Source: Gammaproteobacteria bacterium
GTDB lineage: Bacteria > Pseudomonadota > Gammaproteobacteria > DSM-16500
DNA: 43,503 nt
Assembly (NCBI GenBank): GCA_031291255.1
Contig: JARLJN010000190.1
Span: 1 to 43,503, forward strand
Direction of reading: 5' to 3'
Part shown: positions 8,063-18,787 of the stretch, in pieces
How the letters are laid out: each line of letters begins with the position of its first letter
How positions within the stretch are numbered: the first letter of the stretch is position 1
Made by a program: the position numbers and the translations under genes
The notes under the pieces: generated by a model
The model's database searches: none
Told to the model about the DNA's origin: nothing
Seen by the model: only the letters and a program-made list of their open reading frames with translations

Positions 8063-10639
8063 TTACAACCTTTCAGCCACCCAGGCATAAACAGATGCTA
8101 ATGCTTGATCTAAATGTTGAGGTTGATTACCGCCTGCCTCGGCCATATCGGGTCTGCCGCCGCCTTTGCCGCCGACTTGTTCTGCTAACATACTCACAAG
8201 CTCACCGGCTTTAATTTTTTGTGTTTGGTTTTTGGTAACGCCTGCAATGATGCTCACTTTGCCTTCGTGGCTCATCGCTAAAGCAATAACAGCTTCGCCT
8301 AATTTACTTTTCAGTTGATCGACTGCGGTACGTAACGATTTAGTGTCCATGCCATCCAGTTTTGCAGCTATGACTTTTACGCCAGCGATTTCTTTTGCTT
8401 GTGAGGCTAAGTCTAGTCCTAGATTACCCGCTAATTTTTCTTTTAACTGATCGAGTTGTTTTTCTAGTGTGCGTATACGCTCATCTGCGCTTTGTAATTT
8501 TTGTTTTGCATCTTGTTCACGTTGATCTATCCAACGTAAAGCGCCATCACCGGTAACCGCTTCAATTCTGCGTATGCCGGCTGCTACACCGGACTCAGAC
8601 GTTATTTTAAAAATTCCTACATCGCCTGTGTGATGAGCATGTGTTCCGCCGCATAATTCTTGTGAATCACCAAAACGGACGACACGAACTTTATCACCAT
8701 ATTTTTCACCGAATAAACCCATAGCACCTTCAGCAATTGCTAGTTCAGGCGTGGTTTCATGTACAGATGCTTCGTGATTTGCGCGTATTTCTTGGTTGAC
8801 GTTTTGTTCAATGAATTTTATTTCTTCGCTAGTCAATGGTGCAGAGTGTGCGTAGTCAAAACGTAAACGATCTGGATCGACCAATGAACCTTTTTGAGTG
8901 ACGTGTACACCTAAAATTTTTCGAAGAACCATATGTAAAATATGTGTTGCTGTATGATTGAGTACAGTCGCAGCACGGCGTTCTGCATTCACTTCAGCAG
9001 TGACTGTGTCACCAATTTTCAAATTGCCTTTTTCTAATCGACCTATTTGTACATGTGCATGACCTTGTTTCACAGTGTCTGTCACACGAAATAAACTGGA
9101 TGTGTTTTGTAATATTCCTTGGTCGCCAACTTGTCCGCCTGACTCTGCGTAAAAAGGAGTGCTTGTTAAAATCACTGAGCCTTCATCATTCGCGTTAAGT
9201 GACTCGACAGCAACACCCTTGTGATATAACGCAATAATTTTTGAAGTCTCAGATAATTTTTTGTAACCTGAAAATTCTGTAGCCTCACTGATATTTGCGC
9301 CTGTGTTGTAATCAGCAGTGAATTTGCTAGATGTACGCGAGCGTTGACGTTGTTCTTCCATCGCTTTTCCAAAGCCTTCTTCATCAATACTGAAGCCTCT
9401 TTCACGCGCAATATCAGCAGTTAAATCGACTGGGAAGCCATAGGTGTCATAGAGTTTAAACACCACATCGCCAGGAATTAATTTTGTTTTTAATCCGCGA
9501 ATGGCATCATAAAAATGTTTTAAGCCGTGTGTTAATGTCAGACTGAATTGTTCTTCTTCGTGTAATAATGTTTTTTCAATATGAGATTGTGTTGCAGTCA
9601 GTTCAGGATAAGCTTCACCCATTTCTTTCACTAATGGTTTTACTAGTTTATAAAAAAATGGATCCGTTAAACCTAAAGCATGTCCGTGTCTGAGTGCGCG
9701 GCGAATAATTCTGCGTAACACATAACCGCGACCTTCATTGCTAGGTGTGACACCATCTGCAATTAAAAAAGCGCAAGAGCGTATGTGATCTGCGATAACA
9801 CGTAGGGATGTATTTGTTAAATCTTGAATGTTTGCAAGTGCTGCTATCGCCTTGATGAGTTGTTGAAATAAATCGATGTCATAGTTGCTGTGTACGCCTT
9901 GCATAACAGCTGCAATGCGTTCTAATCCCATGCCTGTATCAATGGAGGGTTTAGGTAAAGGAGAGAGTGTGCCATCGGCAGCTCTGTCATATTGCATGAA
10001 AACTAAATTCCAAATTTCAATATAACGATCACCGTCAGCATCAGGACTGCCAGGAGGGCCGCCTGCAACATCTGGACCATGATCATAAAAAATTTCTGTG
10101 CAAGGGCCGCATGGACCAGTGGGTCCCATGGACCAAAAGTTATCTTCGTCGCAACGACTGAAACGAGTAGGATCTATTTTTAATTCTTTTAACCAAATAT
10201 CTGCGGCTTCATTGTCGTCTTTGTAAACGGTAACCCATAATTTTTCTGCGGGTAATTGCAAGACGCCTGTTAAATAATTCCAAGCAAATTGTATAGCTTC
10301 ACGTTTGAAGTAATCGCCAAAGCTAAAATTTCCCAGCATTTCGAAGAAGGTGTGATGACGTGCAGTGTAGCCTACGTTTTCTAAATCATTATGTTTGCCG
10401 CCCGCTCGCACACAGCGTTGTGAAGACGTTGCGCGTTTGTAGGGTCGTTCTTCTTTGCCTAACAAGACATCTTTAAATTGCACCATGCCCGCATTGGTAA
10501 ATAATAACGTGGGGTCATTGCCAGGAACAAGAGAGCTGCTCGCGACAACTTCATGCTTATTTTCTCGGAAATAATTTAAGAATGAGCTGCGAATTTCTTT
10601 TGCACTTAAGAATAATTTAGTAGGCTTTTTGTTAGTCAT
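8063..10639 (-). CDS. alaS: Alanyl-tRNA synthetase
   Basis: This enzyme charges tRNA-Ala with alanine and edits misacylated Ser/Gly. Class II motif regions are seen in [35 protein letters not shown] and [17 protein letters not shown]. The editing domain carries the zinc motif HTATHIL...[13 protein letters not shown]. The C-Ala domain ends with [15 protein letters not shown]. At 858 residues it is close to the usual ~875. I chose ATG 10639 ([10 protein letters not shown]). It overlaps the recX stop by eight bases, which suggests translational coupling. The frame is open much further upstream, but only inside recX. Confidence 0.97.
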   Translation of the reverse strand: MTNKKPTKLFLSAKEIRSSFLNYFRENKHEVVASSSLVPGNDPTLLFTNAGMVQFKDVLLGKEERPYKRATSSQRCVRAGGKHNDLENVGYTARHHTFFEMLGNFSFGDYFKREAIQFAWNYLTGVLQLPAEKLWVTVYKDDNEAADIWLKELKIDPTRFSRCDEDNFWSMGPTGPCGPCTEIFYDHGPDVAGGPPGSPDADGDRYIEIWNLVFMQYDRAADGTLSPLPKPSIDTGMGLERIAAVMQGVHSNYDIDLFQQLIKAIAALANIQDLTNTSLRVIADHIRSCAFLIADGVTPSNEGRGYVLRRIIRRALRHGHALGLTDPFFYKLVKPLVKEMGEAYPELTATQSHIEKTLLHEEEQFSLTLTHGLKHFYDAIRGLKTKLIPGDVVFKLYDTYGFPVDLTADIARERGFSIDEEGFGKAMEEQRQRSRTSSKFTADYNTGANISEATEFSGYKKLSETSKIIALYHKGVAVESLNANDEGSVILTSTPFYAESGGQVGDQGILQNTSSLFRVTDTVKQGHAHVQIGRLEKGNLKIGDTVTAEVNAERRAATVLNHTATHILHMVLRKILGVHVTQKGSLVDPDRLRFDYAHSAPLTSEEIKFIEQNVNQEIRANHEASVHETTPELAIAEGAMGLFGEKYGDKVRVVRFGDSQELCGGTHAHHTGDVGIFKITSESGVAAGIRRIEAVTGDGALRWIDQREQDAKQKLQSADERIRTLEKQLDQLKEKLAGNLGLDLASQAKEIAGVKVIAAKLDGMDTKSLRTAVDQLKSKLGEAVIALAMSHEGKVSIIAGVTKNQTQKIKAGELVSMLAEQVGGKGGGRPDMAEAGGNQPQHLDQALASVYAWVAERL

Positions 10640-11045
10640 GCTCGGCATCTTGAAATAGAGTATTAATATGATCTGCGGTAAAACCTCGGTATTGCAAAAA
10701 GCGCAATTGTTGAGCGCGGGTTTTAAAATCGCGAGGTAAACTTCCTTTGAAACGTTTTTGCCATACCTTACGTACAGCAACAAGCCACGCATTATCAGCG
10801 ATATCGAGATGATGATCAATCATATCTTCAGGAATACCGCGTGTAGTCAGCTCTGCTTGTATGCGTAAAGGGCCATAGCCTTTATTGCGTCTATGGAAAA
10901 CATAGCTTTCGACAAAGCGTGTATTGCTTAATAAACCCTCTTTAATTAAGGCTAGCATGACGGTTTGAATGTCTTGGTCAGAGTAACCTTTAGTGCGGAG
11001 TTTACGGCTTAATTCGAATTCTGAATGTTCACGCCGCGCCAGCAA
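10632..11045 (-). CDS. recX: Regulatory protein RecX
   Basis: RecX binds RecA filaments and limits their activity. The sequence shows the three-helix repeats typical of Rec[53 protein letters not shown] and [14 protein letters not shown]. The start is uncertain. No ATG, GTG or TTG lies in frame between the recA stop and TTG 11045, yet the frame upstream still reads EARRTAFN, a conserved RecX N-terminal stretch. A non-standard ATT (11072) or CTG (11084) start is therefore possible. It lies 35 bases after recA and overlaps alaS. Confidence 0.9.
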   Translation of the reverse strand: MLARREHSEFELSRKLRTKGYSDQDIQTVMLALIKEGLLSNTRFVESYVFHRRNKGYGPLRIQAELTTRGIPEDMIDHHLDIADNAWLVAVRKVWQKRFKGSLPRDFKTRAQQLRFLQYRGFTADHINTLFQDAEHD

Positions 11046-11080
11046 GTTAAATGCTGTGCGGCGTGCTTCAATTAACGTAC

Positions 11081-12136
11081 TCAGGCAGTGACTTCCTCTT
11101 CAGCGTCGACTAATAGCGCAGCTGCATCAGCGGCCATTTTTGATGCGGGTTTTAAAAGAGCGGCGCGAATTTTAGCATCCAGTTCGTTTGCTAATTCAGG
11201 ATGTTCTTTTAAATAAAGACGAGCGTTGTCTTTGCCTTGACCAATTTTTTGACCCTGACAGCTGAACCATGAACCGGATTTGTCGATAAGGCCTTGCGAT
11301 ACGCCTAGATCGATAATTTCACCTTCGCGTGAAATCCCTTCATTGTATAGGATTTCAAATTCAGCTTGTTTGAAAGGAGGTGCGACTTTATTTTTGACAA
11401 CTTTCACGCGGGTTTCGCTGCCTACAATTTCATCACCGTTTTTAACAGCACCTATGCGGCGTATATCTAAACGGACTGAAGCATAAAACTTTAATGCATT
11501 ACCGCCAGTCGTGGTTTCAGGATTGCCAAACATCACGCCAATTTTCATACGAATTTGGTTGATAAATATCACTAAGGTATTTGAACGTTTGATATTTGCG
11601 GTTAACTTACGTAAAGCTTGTGACATCAAGCGTGCTTGTAAACCCATATGAGAATCGCCCATTTCGCCTTCAATTTCAGCTTTAGGTGTTAAGGCTGCAA
11701 CGGAGTCAACAATGACTATATCAACGGCGCTTGAACGCACTAACATGTCAGCGATTTCCAGCGCTTGTTCGCCTGTATCAGGTTGGGAGATCAATAATTC
11801 ATCGACTTTAACGCCCAGTCGTTTAGCGTAACCAGGATCTAGTGCATGTTCTGCGTCTATAAATGCTGCTGTACCGCCTGCGCGTTGGCATTGAGCAATC
11901 ACTTGTAACGTTAATGTTGTTTTACCTGAGGACTCAGGTCCATAAATTTCAACGATACGGCCTTTAGGAAGTCCGCCTATCCCTAAAGCAATATCTAAGG
12001 TGAGTGAGCCGGTTGAAATAGCTTCAATGTCACGATCTGTTGTTGAATCACCTAAGCACATGACAGAGCCTTTGCCGAATTGTTTTTCAATTTGACTGAG
12101 CGCCGCGTTTAATGCTTTCTTTTTGTTATCATCCAT
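11081..12136 (-). CDS. recA: Recombinase RecA
   Basis: RecA polymerises on single-stranded DNA to drive homologous recombination and repair. Walker A is GPESSGKTT. Other hallmarks are [29 protein letters not shown], the L1 region [35 protein letters not shown] and [18 protein letters not shown]. The 351-residue length is typical. AGAGGAA precedes ATG 12136. I found no CTGT-N8-ACAG LexA box in the 250 bases upstream, which fits the lack of LexA reported for Legionella and Coxiella. recX and alaS follow on the same strand. Confidence 0.98.
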   Translation of the reverse strand: MDDNKKKALNAALSQIEKQFGKGSVMCLGDSTTDRDIEAISTGSLTLDIALGIGGLPKGRIVEIYGPESSGKTTLTLQVIAQCQRAGGTAAFIDAEHALDPGYAKRLGVKVDELLISQPDTGEQALEIADMLVRSSAVDIVIVDSVAALTPKAEIEGEMGDSHMGLQARLMSQALRKLTANIKRSNTLVIFINQIRMKIGVMFGNPETTTGGNALKFYASVRLDIRRIGAVKNGDEIVGSETRVKVVKNKVAPPFKQAEFEILYNEGISREGEIIDLGVSQGLIDKSGSWFSCQGQKIGQGKDNARLYLKEHPELANELDAKIRAALLKPASKMAADAAALLVDAEEEVTA

Positions 12137-12388
12137 CTGGAAATTCCTCTTTAAATAAATTTAATGGTAGCGAGCAGGGTATTTTTTTGATTATGGCACA
12201 TGTATTATTGCGATAGCTAATGGCAAGCAAAGGAAAGTTAGGTTTCTTAAAAGTTTCTTAAGGTTTCTTTAAGGTTGTAGCAATTAGAATGCCAAACGCA
12301 GAAAGAACAAGATGAATATAATACCAGGGAAAACTGGTGCTAGGAATATTATATTTAAAGTCACTTAATTCAAAAGGAATATGGAAAA

Positions 12389-12907
12389 ATGTTGAATCGT
12401 AAATCAAATACACAATTAGTTGCTGAAGAAACCGCATTTTTGACAGTTGCTGCAGGCGCTGCATTTGGTCTCAATGAAGCTGCTAAGTTATCCGCGGAAG
12501 TCAGTAATGTAGTGAATTATACAGATACTCATTGGATTGGTATGACTCCATTCGTAGGTTTGCAATTAGCGAACCTAGCACGTGCTGCTTATATGGGTGC
12601 AACTCTGCCAAAAGCGGATTGGGCTAGCGTAAAAAATGTAGCGACAAGATTAGGTGTAGATGCTTTAGCGGCTGAAGCAGCTGAAGCAATTTATTTGGGT
12701 GTTAATACACTTTGTTCACGTGATGTGACTGAAGTGAATGACTGTGAGAAAGCAGCAGTTCGTACTTTTGGTCCAGGTTTAGTTCGTGCAGCAGGTTTAG
12801 GTTTATACAGCTTGTTTGCGAAGAAGCCAGCTACTCTGGATGCAGAGTTAAATGCTGATCTTCTAGATCAACAAGAAAAAGGCGAAGCTCAAGCATTGAC
12901 TAGGTAA
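12389..12907 (+). CDS. Hypothetical protein, Ala-rich
   Basis: I do not recognise this 172-residue protein. AAAGGA lies upstream of ATG 12389, and codon use looks like real coding sequence. It contains several mildly hydrophobic helices (FLTVAAGAAFGL, MTPFVGLQLANLARAAY, GLVRAAGLGLYSLF), two cysteines near C110 and C119 (NTLCSRD...NDCEKA) and an acidic-polar tail. It could be a peripheral membrane protein. It is isolated between divergent recA and convergent pncC and ends at a strong terminator. Confidence 0.7.
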   Translation: MLNRKSNTQLVAEETAFLTVAAGAAFGLNEAAKLSAEVSNVVNYTDTHWIGMTPFVGLQLANLARAAYMGATLPKADWASVKNVATRLGVDALAAEAAEAIYLGVNTLCSRDVTEVNDCEKAAVRTFGPGLVRAAGLGLYSLFAKKPATLDAELNADLLDQQEKGEAQALTR

Positions 12908-12917
12908 TCGCTTGTTT

Positions 12918-12942
12918 CCCGGGAGTTTATTTTGCTCCCGGG
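12918..12942. terminator. Bidirectional rho-independent terminator
   Basis: A perfect eight-base stem cccgggag/ctcccggg encloses a nine-base AT-rich loop, with T-rich sequence on both sides. It lies between two convergent genes. The last codons and the stop codon of pncC are inside the hairpin, so the element doubles as coding sequence. Confidence 0.85.
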
Positions 12943-13409
12943 ATTTCTAATATTCCTCGCAATGCCACTTCGATTGATTTTTTTCTAATTTCCTCACGAT
13001 TTCCTGAAAAGTTTTTTAATACTGCTAGGGTGGGTTTATTTTTATACGCCCATGCAAACCAAACTGTACCGACTGGTTTGTCAGTGGTGCCGCCATCAGG
13101 GCCTGCTATGCCGGTAATGGCTACACTGACGTCCGCGTTGCTGTGTTGTAATGCGCCTTCTGCCATAGCGCGAGCGGTTTCTTCGCTGACTGCGCCATAA
13201 GTATCCAGTGTTGATGATGGAACGCTTAGCATTTGTATTTTTGCGCTATTGCTATACGTAACAAAGCCGCGATCAAACCACGTAGAACTGCCAGGAATAT
13301 CTGTGATGTGGTAAGCAACACCTCCACCCGTACACGATTCAGCTGTGGTGAGTATCAGGCTGTGTTTTTTGAGATGATTTCCTACTTCTAGAGCAAGTTG
13401 ATCCAGCAT
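12927..13409 (-). CDS. pncC: Nicotinamide-nucleotide amidohydrolase (CinA C-terminal domain family)
   Basis: PncC converts nicotinamide mononucleotide to nicotinate mononucleotide plus ammonia, recycling the NMN made by DNA ligase. The 160 residues are the stand-alone CinA C-terminal domain. They include the signature TTAESCTGGGVAYHIT (catalytic Ser), FVTYSNSAKIQML, GAVSEETARAMAEGA, AITGIAGPDGGTTDKPVGTVW and REEIRKKSIEVAL. It lies beside recA, which is the classic cinA-recA neighbourhood, but here an unrelated plus-strand gene separates them. Confidence 0.95.
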   Translation of the reverse strand: MLDQLALEVGNHLKKHSLILTTAESCTGGGVAYHITDIPGSSTWFDRGFVTYSNSAKIQMLSVPSSTLDTYGAVSEETARAMAEGALQHSNADVSVAITGIAGPDGGTTDKPVGTVWFAWAYKNKPTLAVLKNFSGNREEIRKKSIEVALRGILEIPGAK

Positions 13410-13499
13410 GGCGATTACCTGTGGTTGGGGGTGTAATAAACCATTCTACATTTTCGTGATCTTAGATTACAATTTTCTACCAAAATATATTCCATTTTA

Positions 13500-13617
13500 G
13501 CCCCCTCTCTTCCCACGCTGTTGGTGGGAGGAGAGGGTTGGGGAGAGGAGGGTGTCTAATTTTAACCTCCCCTCCCTAACCCTCCCCTCCAGCAAAAAGC
13601 GCTAGAGGGGAGGGGAT
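13500..13617. repeat. Nested purine/pyrimidine-rich palindromic repeat
   Basis: Two hairpins stand next to each other. The first is cccctctcttcccac with gtgggaggagaggg (about 13501-13537). The second is ccctcccctccagc with gctagaggggagggg (about 13579-13616). In addition, gggttggggagaggaggg and cctcccctccctaaccc can pair across the middle. Strong strand asymmetry (G/A runs against C/T runs) marks it as an interspersed repeat of REP type rather than a gene. It fills the gap between divergent pncC and mutS, leaving little room for the mutS promoter. Confidence 0.75.
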
Positions 13618-13638
13618 AAAAAAATAAAAGGCTCCCGT

Positions 13639-16200
13639 ATGTCAGATATGTTAGACGCTGTCACAAAACACACACCTATGATGCAGCAATATTTGCGCAT
13701 TAAAGCAGAGCACCCCAACACACTGTTATTTTATCGCATGGGTGATTTTTACGAATTGTTTTTTGATGACGCTAAAAAAGCGGCACACATTTTAGATATT
13801 ACTCTCACTGCGCGCGGACAGTCTGGCGGCAATCCTATTCCTATGGCGGGGGTGCCTTATCATGCTGCAGAAAATTACATGGCAAAACTATTACGCGCTG
13901 GACACTCCATCGCTGTATGCGAACAAGTGGGAGACCCTAAAACCAGCATAGGGCCTGTTGAACGTCAAGTTGCTAGAATTTTAACGCCAGGTACAGTGAG
14001 TGATACAGCATTTCTAGAAGGTGACCAAGATAATTTATTAGCGGCTTTGCATTGTCATCAAGATTGTTTTGGTATTGCAACGTTGGATGTGAGCAGCGGA
14101 CGATTTAATTTATTAGAAGTGCGTGGACAAGAAGCATTACAAAGTGAATTAGAACGTTTAAAACCCACTGAATTACTCATCAATGAAGAATATGAAAATT
14201 CTTTTTTGCGTGATACAAAATCTGGAATACGTCGTCGCCCGCAATGGGAATTTGATTATGAAACAGCTGTGCGTTTGTTAAATCAACAAATGCAAACACA
14301 TGATCTTTCTGGATTTGGATGTGCAGATATGACAACTGCAATTTCTGCTGCAGGCTGTTTGTTGCAATATTTAAAAGATACGCAGCGTACTGCATTACCG
14401 CATATACGTGCAGTGTATGCTGAGCGTAGAGAAGAAAGTGTTATTTTAGATGCGGCAACACGACGTAATTTAGAGTTAGTGACAAATCTTGCTGGCGGTA
14501 AAGAAAATACGTTAATTTCAGTGTTAGATCGCACATCGACTAGCATGGGCAGTCGTTTATTAAAACGTTGGTTAAACCGTCCTGTGTGTCATCACCAAAC
14601 ATTGTGTGAACGTCAAAAAAGTATTTCGAATTTATTAGAAAACAGACACTATTTTGTTTTACAAAATCACTTAAAAAATATTTTTGATCTTGAACGTATA
14701 CTTGCACGCATCGCACTAAAAACAGCGCGTCCGCGTGATCTTGCGCAATTGCGAGATACACTTTATGTATTACCCGCATTGAAACAACATATCACATCTG
14801 CATCTGCACCTTTACTGCAAAAATTAATTCATGAAATGCATGAATTTCCAAAATTAGCAGGACTATTACAACAAGCCATAGTAGAAAATCCGCCTATGGT
14901 GATACGTGATGGGGGTGTGATTGCGCGTGGTTATGATAATGAGTTAGATGAGTTATTAGATCTCAGTGAAAATGCTGGGAGTTTTTTAATGGAATTAGAA
15001 GAACAAGAAAAAAAGCGCACTGGATTTTCAACGTTAAAAGTGGGTTACAATCGCGTACATGGTTATTACATCGAGATCAGTCGGTTGCAAGCGCAAGAGG
15101 TTCCCGCAGATTATATACGCAGGCAAACCCTTAAAAATGCAGAACGATTTATCACACCAGAATTAAAAGTATTTGAAGATAAAGCCTTAAGCAGTCGTGA
15201 TAAAGCGCTCGCGCGTGAAAAAGAATTATATGATGATTTGTTAGAAAAAATTCTCACAGAATTAATCCCATTACAAACTTGTGCACGCGCTATTGCTGAA
15301 ATAGATGTATTAGCTAATCTAGCAGAACGTGCAGATGCTTTAGAGTTATGTTGTCCGCAATTTGTGGCGCAAACACAAATTCATATCACTGCAGGGCGTC
15401 ATTTAGTGGTGGAATCTGTTTTACAAAAACCGTTTGTGCCTAATGATGTGCATCTTGATACACAGCAGCGGATGTTGATTATTACAGGCCCCAACATGGG
15501 TGGTAAGTCTACGTATATGCGGCAAATTGCATTAATTATTTTGATGGCGCATATAGGGAGTTTTGTTCCTGCACGTGCAGCGAGCATAGGTCCCATAGAT
15601 AGAATATTTACGCGCATAGGTGCAGCAGATGATTTAGCAAGCGGACGTTCAACGTTTATGGTTGAAATGACAGAGACTGCAAATATTTTACATAATGCCA
15701 CAGCGAATAGTTTAGTGTTAATGGATGAAGTGGGCAGAGGAACAAGTACCTTTGATGGTTTGTCACTTGCGTGGGCGAGTGCAGAATATCTCGCGCAGAA
15801 AGTTAAAGCGCTTACATTATTTGCAACGCATTATTTTGAATTGACTGTGTTAGCAGAACAATTTTCTGCGGTGCAAAATGTACATCTTGATGCAACTGAG
15901 CATAATGATAAAATTGTATTTTTACATACTGTACAAGCAGGTCCTGCGAATCAAAGTTACGGAATTCAAGTCGCGCAATTAGCGGGTGTACCTATGCAAG
16001 TGATATTGCAAGCTAAACAAAAATTGCGTGTTTTAGAAAATCAATCACAACAAAATTCTGGCAAACCACAACAAGCTGATTTATTCGCTCAACAAAAAAT
16101 AAATCATCCTGTGTTGGATATGTTAAATGATTTAGATCCTGACACACTCACACCGCGAGAGGCTTTAGATTTTATTTTTGCTTTGAAAGATAAATTATAA
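13639..16200 (+). CDS. mutS: DNA mismatch repair protein MutS
   Basis: MutS recognises base mismatches and small loops and recruits MutL. The N-terminal mismatch-reading motif is in [15 protein letters not shown] (Phe-x-Glu). The ATPase domain has [13 protein letters not shown] (Walker A), [30 protein letters not shown] (Walker B and signature) and LFATHYFEL. The helix-turn-helix and C-terminal dimer region end at residue 853, the same length as the E. coli protein. An AGG sits about eight bases upstream of ATG 13639. It overlaps the convergent acid phosphatase gene by six bases. Confidence 0.98.
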   Translation: MSDMLDAVTKHTPMMQQYLRIKAEHPNTLLFYRMGDFYELFFDDAKKAAHILDITLTARGQSGGNPIPMAGVPYHAAENYMAKLLRAGHSIAVCEQVGDPKTSIGPVERQVARILTPGTVSDTAFLEGDQDNLLAALHCHQDCFGIATLDVSSGRFNLLEVRGQEALQSELERLKPTELLINEEYENSFLRDTKSGIRRRPQWEFDYETAVRLLNQQMQTHDLSGFGCADMTTAISAAGCLLQYLKDTQRTALPHIRAVYAERREESVILDAATRRNLELVTNLAGGKENTLISVLDRTSTSMGSRLLKRWLNRPVCHHQTLCERQKSISNLLENRHYFVLQNHLKNIFDLERILARIALKTARPRDLAQLRDTLYVLPALKQHITSASAPLLQKLIHEMHEFPKLAGLLQQAIVENPPMVIRDGGVIARGYDNELDELLDLSENAGSFLMELEEQEKKRTGFSTLKVGYNRVHGYYIEISRLQAQEVPADYIRRQTLKNAERFITPELKVFEDKALSSRDKALAREKELYDDLLEKILTELIPLQTCARAIAEIDVLANLAERADALELCCPQFVAQTQIHITAGRHLVVESVLQKPFVPNDVHLDTQQRMLIITGPNMGGKSTYMRQIALIILMAHIGSFVPARAASIGPIDRIFTRIGAADDLASGRSTFMVEMTETANILHNATANSLVLMDEVGRGTSTFDGLSLAWASAEYLAQKVKALTLFATHYFELTVLAEQFSAVQNVHLDATEHNDKIVFLHTVQAGPANQSYGIQVAQLAGVPMQVILQAKQKLRVLENQSQQNSGKPQQADLFAQQKINHPVLDMLNDLDPDTLTPREALDFIFALKDKL

Positions 16201-17244
16201 ATTCCCCAACCCTAAAAATTGTTCTAGGGTACAAGTTTTATTATCACATCCAGGTATTAATACGTCTTGGTCGTTATATTTTATTTTAACTATGTAATGT
16301 TGGTTACCTGTATCAAATAGTGAAAAATTTAAATCGGATGCATAGGGTGGTGTGGTAGAAGCTGGTACGCCCAATGCGCTCAGTTGACTTAATAAGGTGC
16401 TGTCATGAGCAGAAAACAAAATATATTTTAATGAAGTTTTTTGTTGGCTTGCTTTTCGTAAATTCTTAGCGATCACTTTTAGTAATTCATTTCCGGTGAT
16501 TCTACCTATTTCTGGTGATTTGAATGTGGTGACAAATACCCAGCGGCCTGCATTAATTATAGTTTGTGCATCTTCATCACTTAGTCCAACTGGAAGAGGG
16601 TAGTGGTAGAGTTGGTCTATGTATAATGTATCGCTGAGTGATTTAAGTTGATAGAGATCAGTAATGTTTATTCCAGTTGCTTGACTCCACTTATCATAGT
16701 GAGGTTTTAACTCCTCATTTTTTGTTTTCCATTCAGCAGTAGAAAAAACATATTGTTTTAATAAATTTTTAAATTTTGCTTTATCTGTTTTAGGGATGAG
16801 TAAACTATCATTTTCTTCTTTTATCGTATGTATAGGTATGGGTTGAGCGGCGCTAGGTAATGCGGCATCTGTAGAGTCTGGTAAATAAGGACCCGTACCT
16901 AATGGATATAAACCCATTAAAAAAGATTGTGCGCTCATGAGTGTTCTATCTGCATCGGTAGAACGCACATATAATGTTTTTGTCTCGTAGTGAGCGGGCA
17001 GTAAATGATATTGATCAACGTAAATTTTTCTTAGCTTGCTGCCGAGTTTATATTCTTGTTGCATGCCTGTAGCAGTTAATTGTCCTGACCCTGTAGTCCA
17101 TTGATGCGCTTTAGGAATATTTTTTATAGGTGTTCTATCGCCATGTCGAATCACATCAATTGCAAAAATTAAATTATCTTGTGCAATGGCTGTAGTGGTT
17201 GTCAAAATAAGAAGTATAAATAATATGTTGGATTTTAAAGACAT
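16195..17244 (-). CDS. Secreted histidine acid phosphatase
   Basis: This is a branch-2 histidine phosphatase, the family of eukaryotic prostatic and lysosomal acid phosphatases and of the Legionella major acid phosphatase. A signal peptide (about 21 residues, ending AIAQD) sends it to the periplasm or beyond. The catalytic site is VIRHGDRTP at residues 32-39 (His34 takes the phosphate), with the proton donor in [35 protein letters not shown] is the second substrate-binding block. Two closely placed cysteines near the C-terminus (PGCDNKTC) could form a disulfide. The substrate is unknown. It overlaps mutS tail to tail, and hipT lies just upstream. Confidence 0.93.
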   Translation of the reverse strand: MSLKSNILFILLILTTTTAIAQDNLIFAIDVIRHGDRTPIKNIPKAHQWTTGSGQLTATGMQQEYKLGSKLRKIYVDQYHLLPAHYETKTLYVRSTDADRTLMSAQSFLMGLYPLGTGPYLPDSTDAALPSAAQPIPIHTIKEENDSLLIPKTDKAKFKNLLKQYVFSTAEWKTKNEELKPHYDKWSQATGINITDLYQLKSLSDTLYIDQLYHYPLPVGLSDEDAQTIINAGRWVFVTTFKSPEIGRITGNELLKVIAKNLRKASQQKTSLKYILFSAHDSTLLSQLSALGVPASTTPPYASDLNFSLFDTGNQHYIVKIKYNDQDVLIPGCDNKTCTLEQFLGLGNL

Positions 17245-17248
17245 GGTT

Positions 17249-18193
17249 TCACCCTATGTTTGTATTGAAAAGTTTTTCTGTTCGTTCATTGAGTAATTGC
17301 AAGTATTTTTTTTTCATTTCTGCTGAAAGAAAACTATGATGAATAAGCTCTTTCCAGGTTGGCAATGCTTTTTCTATGTCTTGTAATATATCAGCTATGA
17401 CTTTTTTATTTAAATCTAATTTATGCTGTGCAAAATATATTAAAAAATCCGTGGATTTAATGTTATTTTTCTTTCCATTTAAGGGTAAGGCTAATTCTTC
17501 TTTTGTATTTTTTTGTGCGATTGTTGTGTTTAATAAATCATAGGCTGGCGACATTAAAATTTTTTGTTCACGTGTGATGAGCGAAAAATTTTTTAAATGC
17601 ATATCTTCATTGCCAATTAAATAGTTAAACAAAGTAAGACGTAATAATTTCATCGCTTCAATTTTCGGAAAACTACAAAAATCATTAATAACTTTTACGA
17701 CTTTTTCCATAGAGCTATTATATTTGGTATCGCGAGTGCTTTGTGATAATTGCGCGAAATCTTCAACAGCTAATTTGTTATCGTGACCATAACGATCAAA
17801 TCGTTTAATGAAATATGTCATGCTGCCATCTTTTGCATACACTAATCCGTGTATAGGAACATCTATGCCTATGGATGCAGCGAGTGTCATTGTGATAGCC
17901 TCATTTTCTGGAAGCTCAGGATAAAACTGACTTTGTGGTTTTAAAATGTAGTGACCACGTTGATCAACAAACTCAAAACAACCTTCTTTTACTTTTAATT
18001 GCGCGCTTAATTTAACTTGTACACCTTGAATAGACATTTTGCCAGCACGGGCTATCGCCTCACTGCGTTGTTCAGCTGCGCTATACTCTAATTGTTTAAG
18101 TTGTAATAGTGTTGGAGATAATAAATGTAAGCCACGCTGTGAATAAGATTCATCTTCTTTAATCACATCATAGGTAATGGGACAGCGTTTCAT
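17249..18193 (-). CDS. hipT: HipT: HipA-like Ser/Thr kinase toxin of a tripartite HipBST system
   Basis: This 314-residue protein is the HipA kinase core without the N-terminal subdomain. It has a Gly-rich loop region MSIQGVQVKLSAQL with a Ser54-Ile-Gln motif where HipT proteins autophosphorylate, YILKPQ (ATP-binding Lys85), catalytic IGNEDMHLKNFSL (Asp197, Asn202) and metal-binding SPAYDLLNT (Asp219). In the family, HipA and HipT phosphorylate aminoacyl-tRNA synthetases and halt translation. All catalytic residues appear intact. Its start ATG overlaps the end of hipS by four bases, so the genes are translationally coupled. It is followed by the acid phosphatase four bases later, which may be co-transcribed. 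Confidence 0.92.
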   Translation of the reverse strand: MKRCPITYDVIKEDESYSQRGLHLLSPTLLQLKQLEYSAAEQRSEAIARAGKMSIQGVQVKLSAQLKVKEGCFEFVDQRGHYILKPQSQFYPELPENEAITMTLAASIGIDVPIHGLVYAKDGSMTYFIKRFDRYGHDNKLAVEDFAQLSQSTRDTKYNSSMEKVVKVINDFCSFPKIEAMKLLRLTLFNYLIGNEDMHLKNFSLITREQKILMSPAYDLLNTTIAQKNTKEELALPLNGKKNNIKSTDFLIYFAQHKLDLNKKVIADILQDIEKALPTWKELIHHSFLSAEMKKKYLQLLNERTEKLFNTNIG

Positions 18194-18498
18194 CGCATTT
18201 CCTCAATTGTTATAGCGCCTATGACATCATGACCGACTTGTAACAATTGTCCGAAGTAATCATTTTTATCGAATTTATATTTGCGTAACAGTCCTTCAAG
18301 TAAAATACCTTCTGGCAATAATCCTTCAAAAAAAGATGGAAATTCATGAAATTCATAACTGTTATTTTTTATTGGCATGGTAAGTGAAACGGGTGCGCCT
18401 TGATAATTTTCATGATAGTGAAAGCGAAAGTGGTTGACTCCTAGTTCCTCTAATATCCCTGCACTGATTTTATTAACGAATACATTCGCTCTTCTCAT
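18190..18498 (-). CDS. hipS: HipS: HipA N-terminal subdomain-1 protein, antitoxin of HipBST
   Basis: The 102 residues correspond only to subdomain 1 of HipA: VFVNKISAGILEELG, PVSLTMPIKNNSYEF, PSFFEGLLPEGILLEGLLRKY and VGHDVIGAITI. In the described HipBST modules this separate piece neutralises HipT. Many homologues have a Trp right after LLPEG; here that position is Ile65. The gene overlaps hipB upstream (18495-18498) and hipT downstream (18190-18193), each by four bases. I regard it as a genuine separate gene, not a frameshifted HipA, because both junctions have proper overlapping start/stop signals. Confidence 0.9.
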   Translation of the reverse strand: MRRANVFVNKISAGILEELGVNHFRFHYHENYQGAPVSLTMPIKNNSYEFHEFPSFFEGLLPEGILLEGLLRKYKFDKNDYFGQLLQVGHDVIGAITIEEMR

Positions 18499-18722
18499 GT
18501 TTTATTCTCCGCTGGTAGAGCGTATGGCGTCTCTAGTGTTAATTTAATGTTTAAGACAGCTAACACTTTCAATAAACTATCTAGTTGTACTGTTGTTTTG
18601 GCTTTTTCAATATCAAATACCACGGTTTTACCTACACCGGCTAATTGTGCTAATGCTAGCTGGGTGATCCCGCTTTGTTTGCGGAAATACCGTACTGTTC
18701 TCGCAATGTTTTCTGAGGTCAT
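18495..18722 (-). CDS. hipB: HipB: XRE-family DNA-binding antitoxin/repressor
   Basis: This 75-residue helix-turn-helix protein (IARTVRYFRKQSGITQLALAQLAGVG, VVFDIEKAKTTVQLDSLLKVLAVLNIKL) is the first gene of the hipBST operon. HipB proteins dimerise on palindromic operators and repress their own promoter. ATG 18722 is preceded by GGAGAAATTGCC (GGAG eight bases upstream). The operator and promoter are directly upstream. The tail PYALPAENKT is short and polar. Confidence 0.93.
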   Translation of the reverse strand: MTSENIARTVRYFRKQSGITQLALAQLAGVGKTVVFDIEKAKTTVQLDSLLKVLAVLNIKLTLETPYALPAENKT

Positions 18723-18737
18723 GGCAATTTCTCCGAC

Positions 18738-18765
18738 TATAATTACTGTTATAGCAGTAATTATA
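18738..18765. promoter_or_regulatory. hipBST operator O1
   Basis: A perfect palindrome with 11-base arms, tataattactg and cagtaattata, separated by six bases (ttatag). One arm contains the -10 box of the hipB promoter, so a bound HipB dimer would block RNA polymerase. The core TTACTG-N6-CAGTAA recurs at 18885-18902. Confidence 0.85.
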
Positions 18766-18787
18766 GATAATTTAAAGGGAAATTCAA
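18760..18787 (-). promoter_or_regulatory. hipBST promoter
   Basis: On the minus strand, TTGAAT (-35, 18787-18782) and TATAAT (-10, 18765-18760) are separated by 16 bases. The -10 box is inside operator O1. Transcription should start about 30 bases before the hipB ATG. Confidence 0.75.

Noticed and set aside
12137..12388. LexA (SOS) box upstream of recA
   Set aside because: No CTG-N10-CAG or CTGT-N8-ACAG motif in a sensible position was found.
12258..12464. Minus-strand frame overlapping the start of the 172-residue gene
   Set aside because: It overlaps the better supported plus-strand gene and shows no family features.
14180..15701. Several minus-strand frames inside mutS
   Set aside because: They are shadows of the mutS coding sequence with no ribosome sites or recognisable products.
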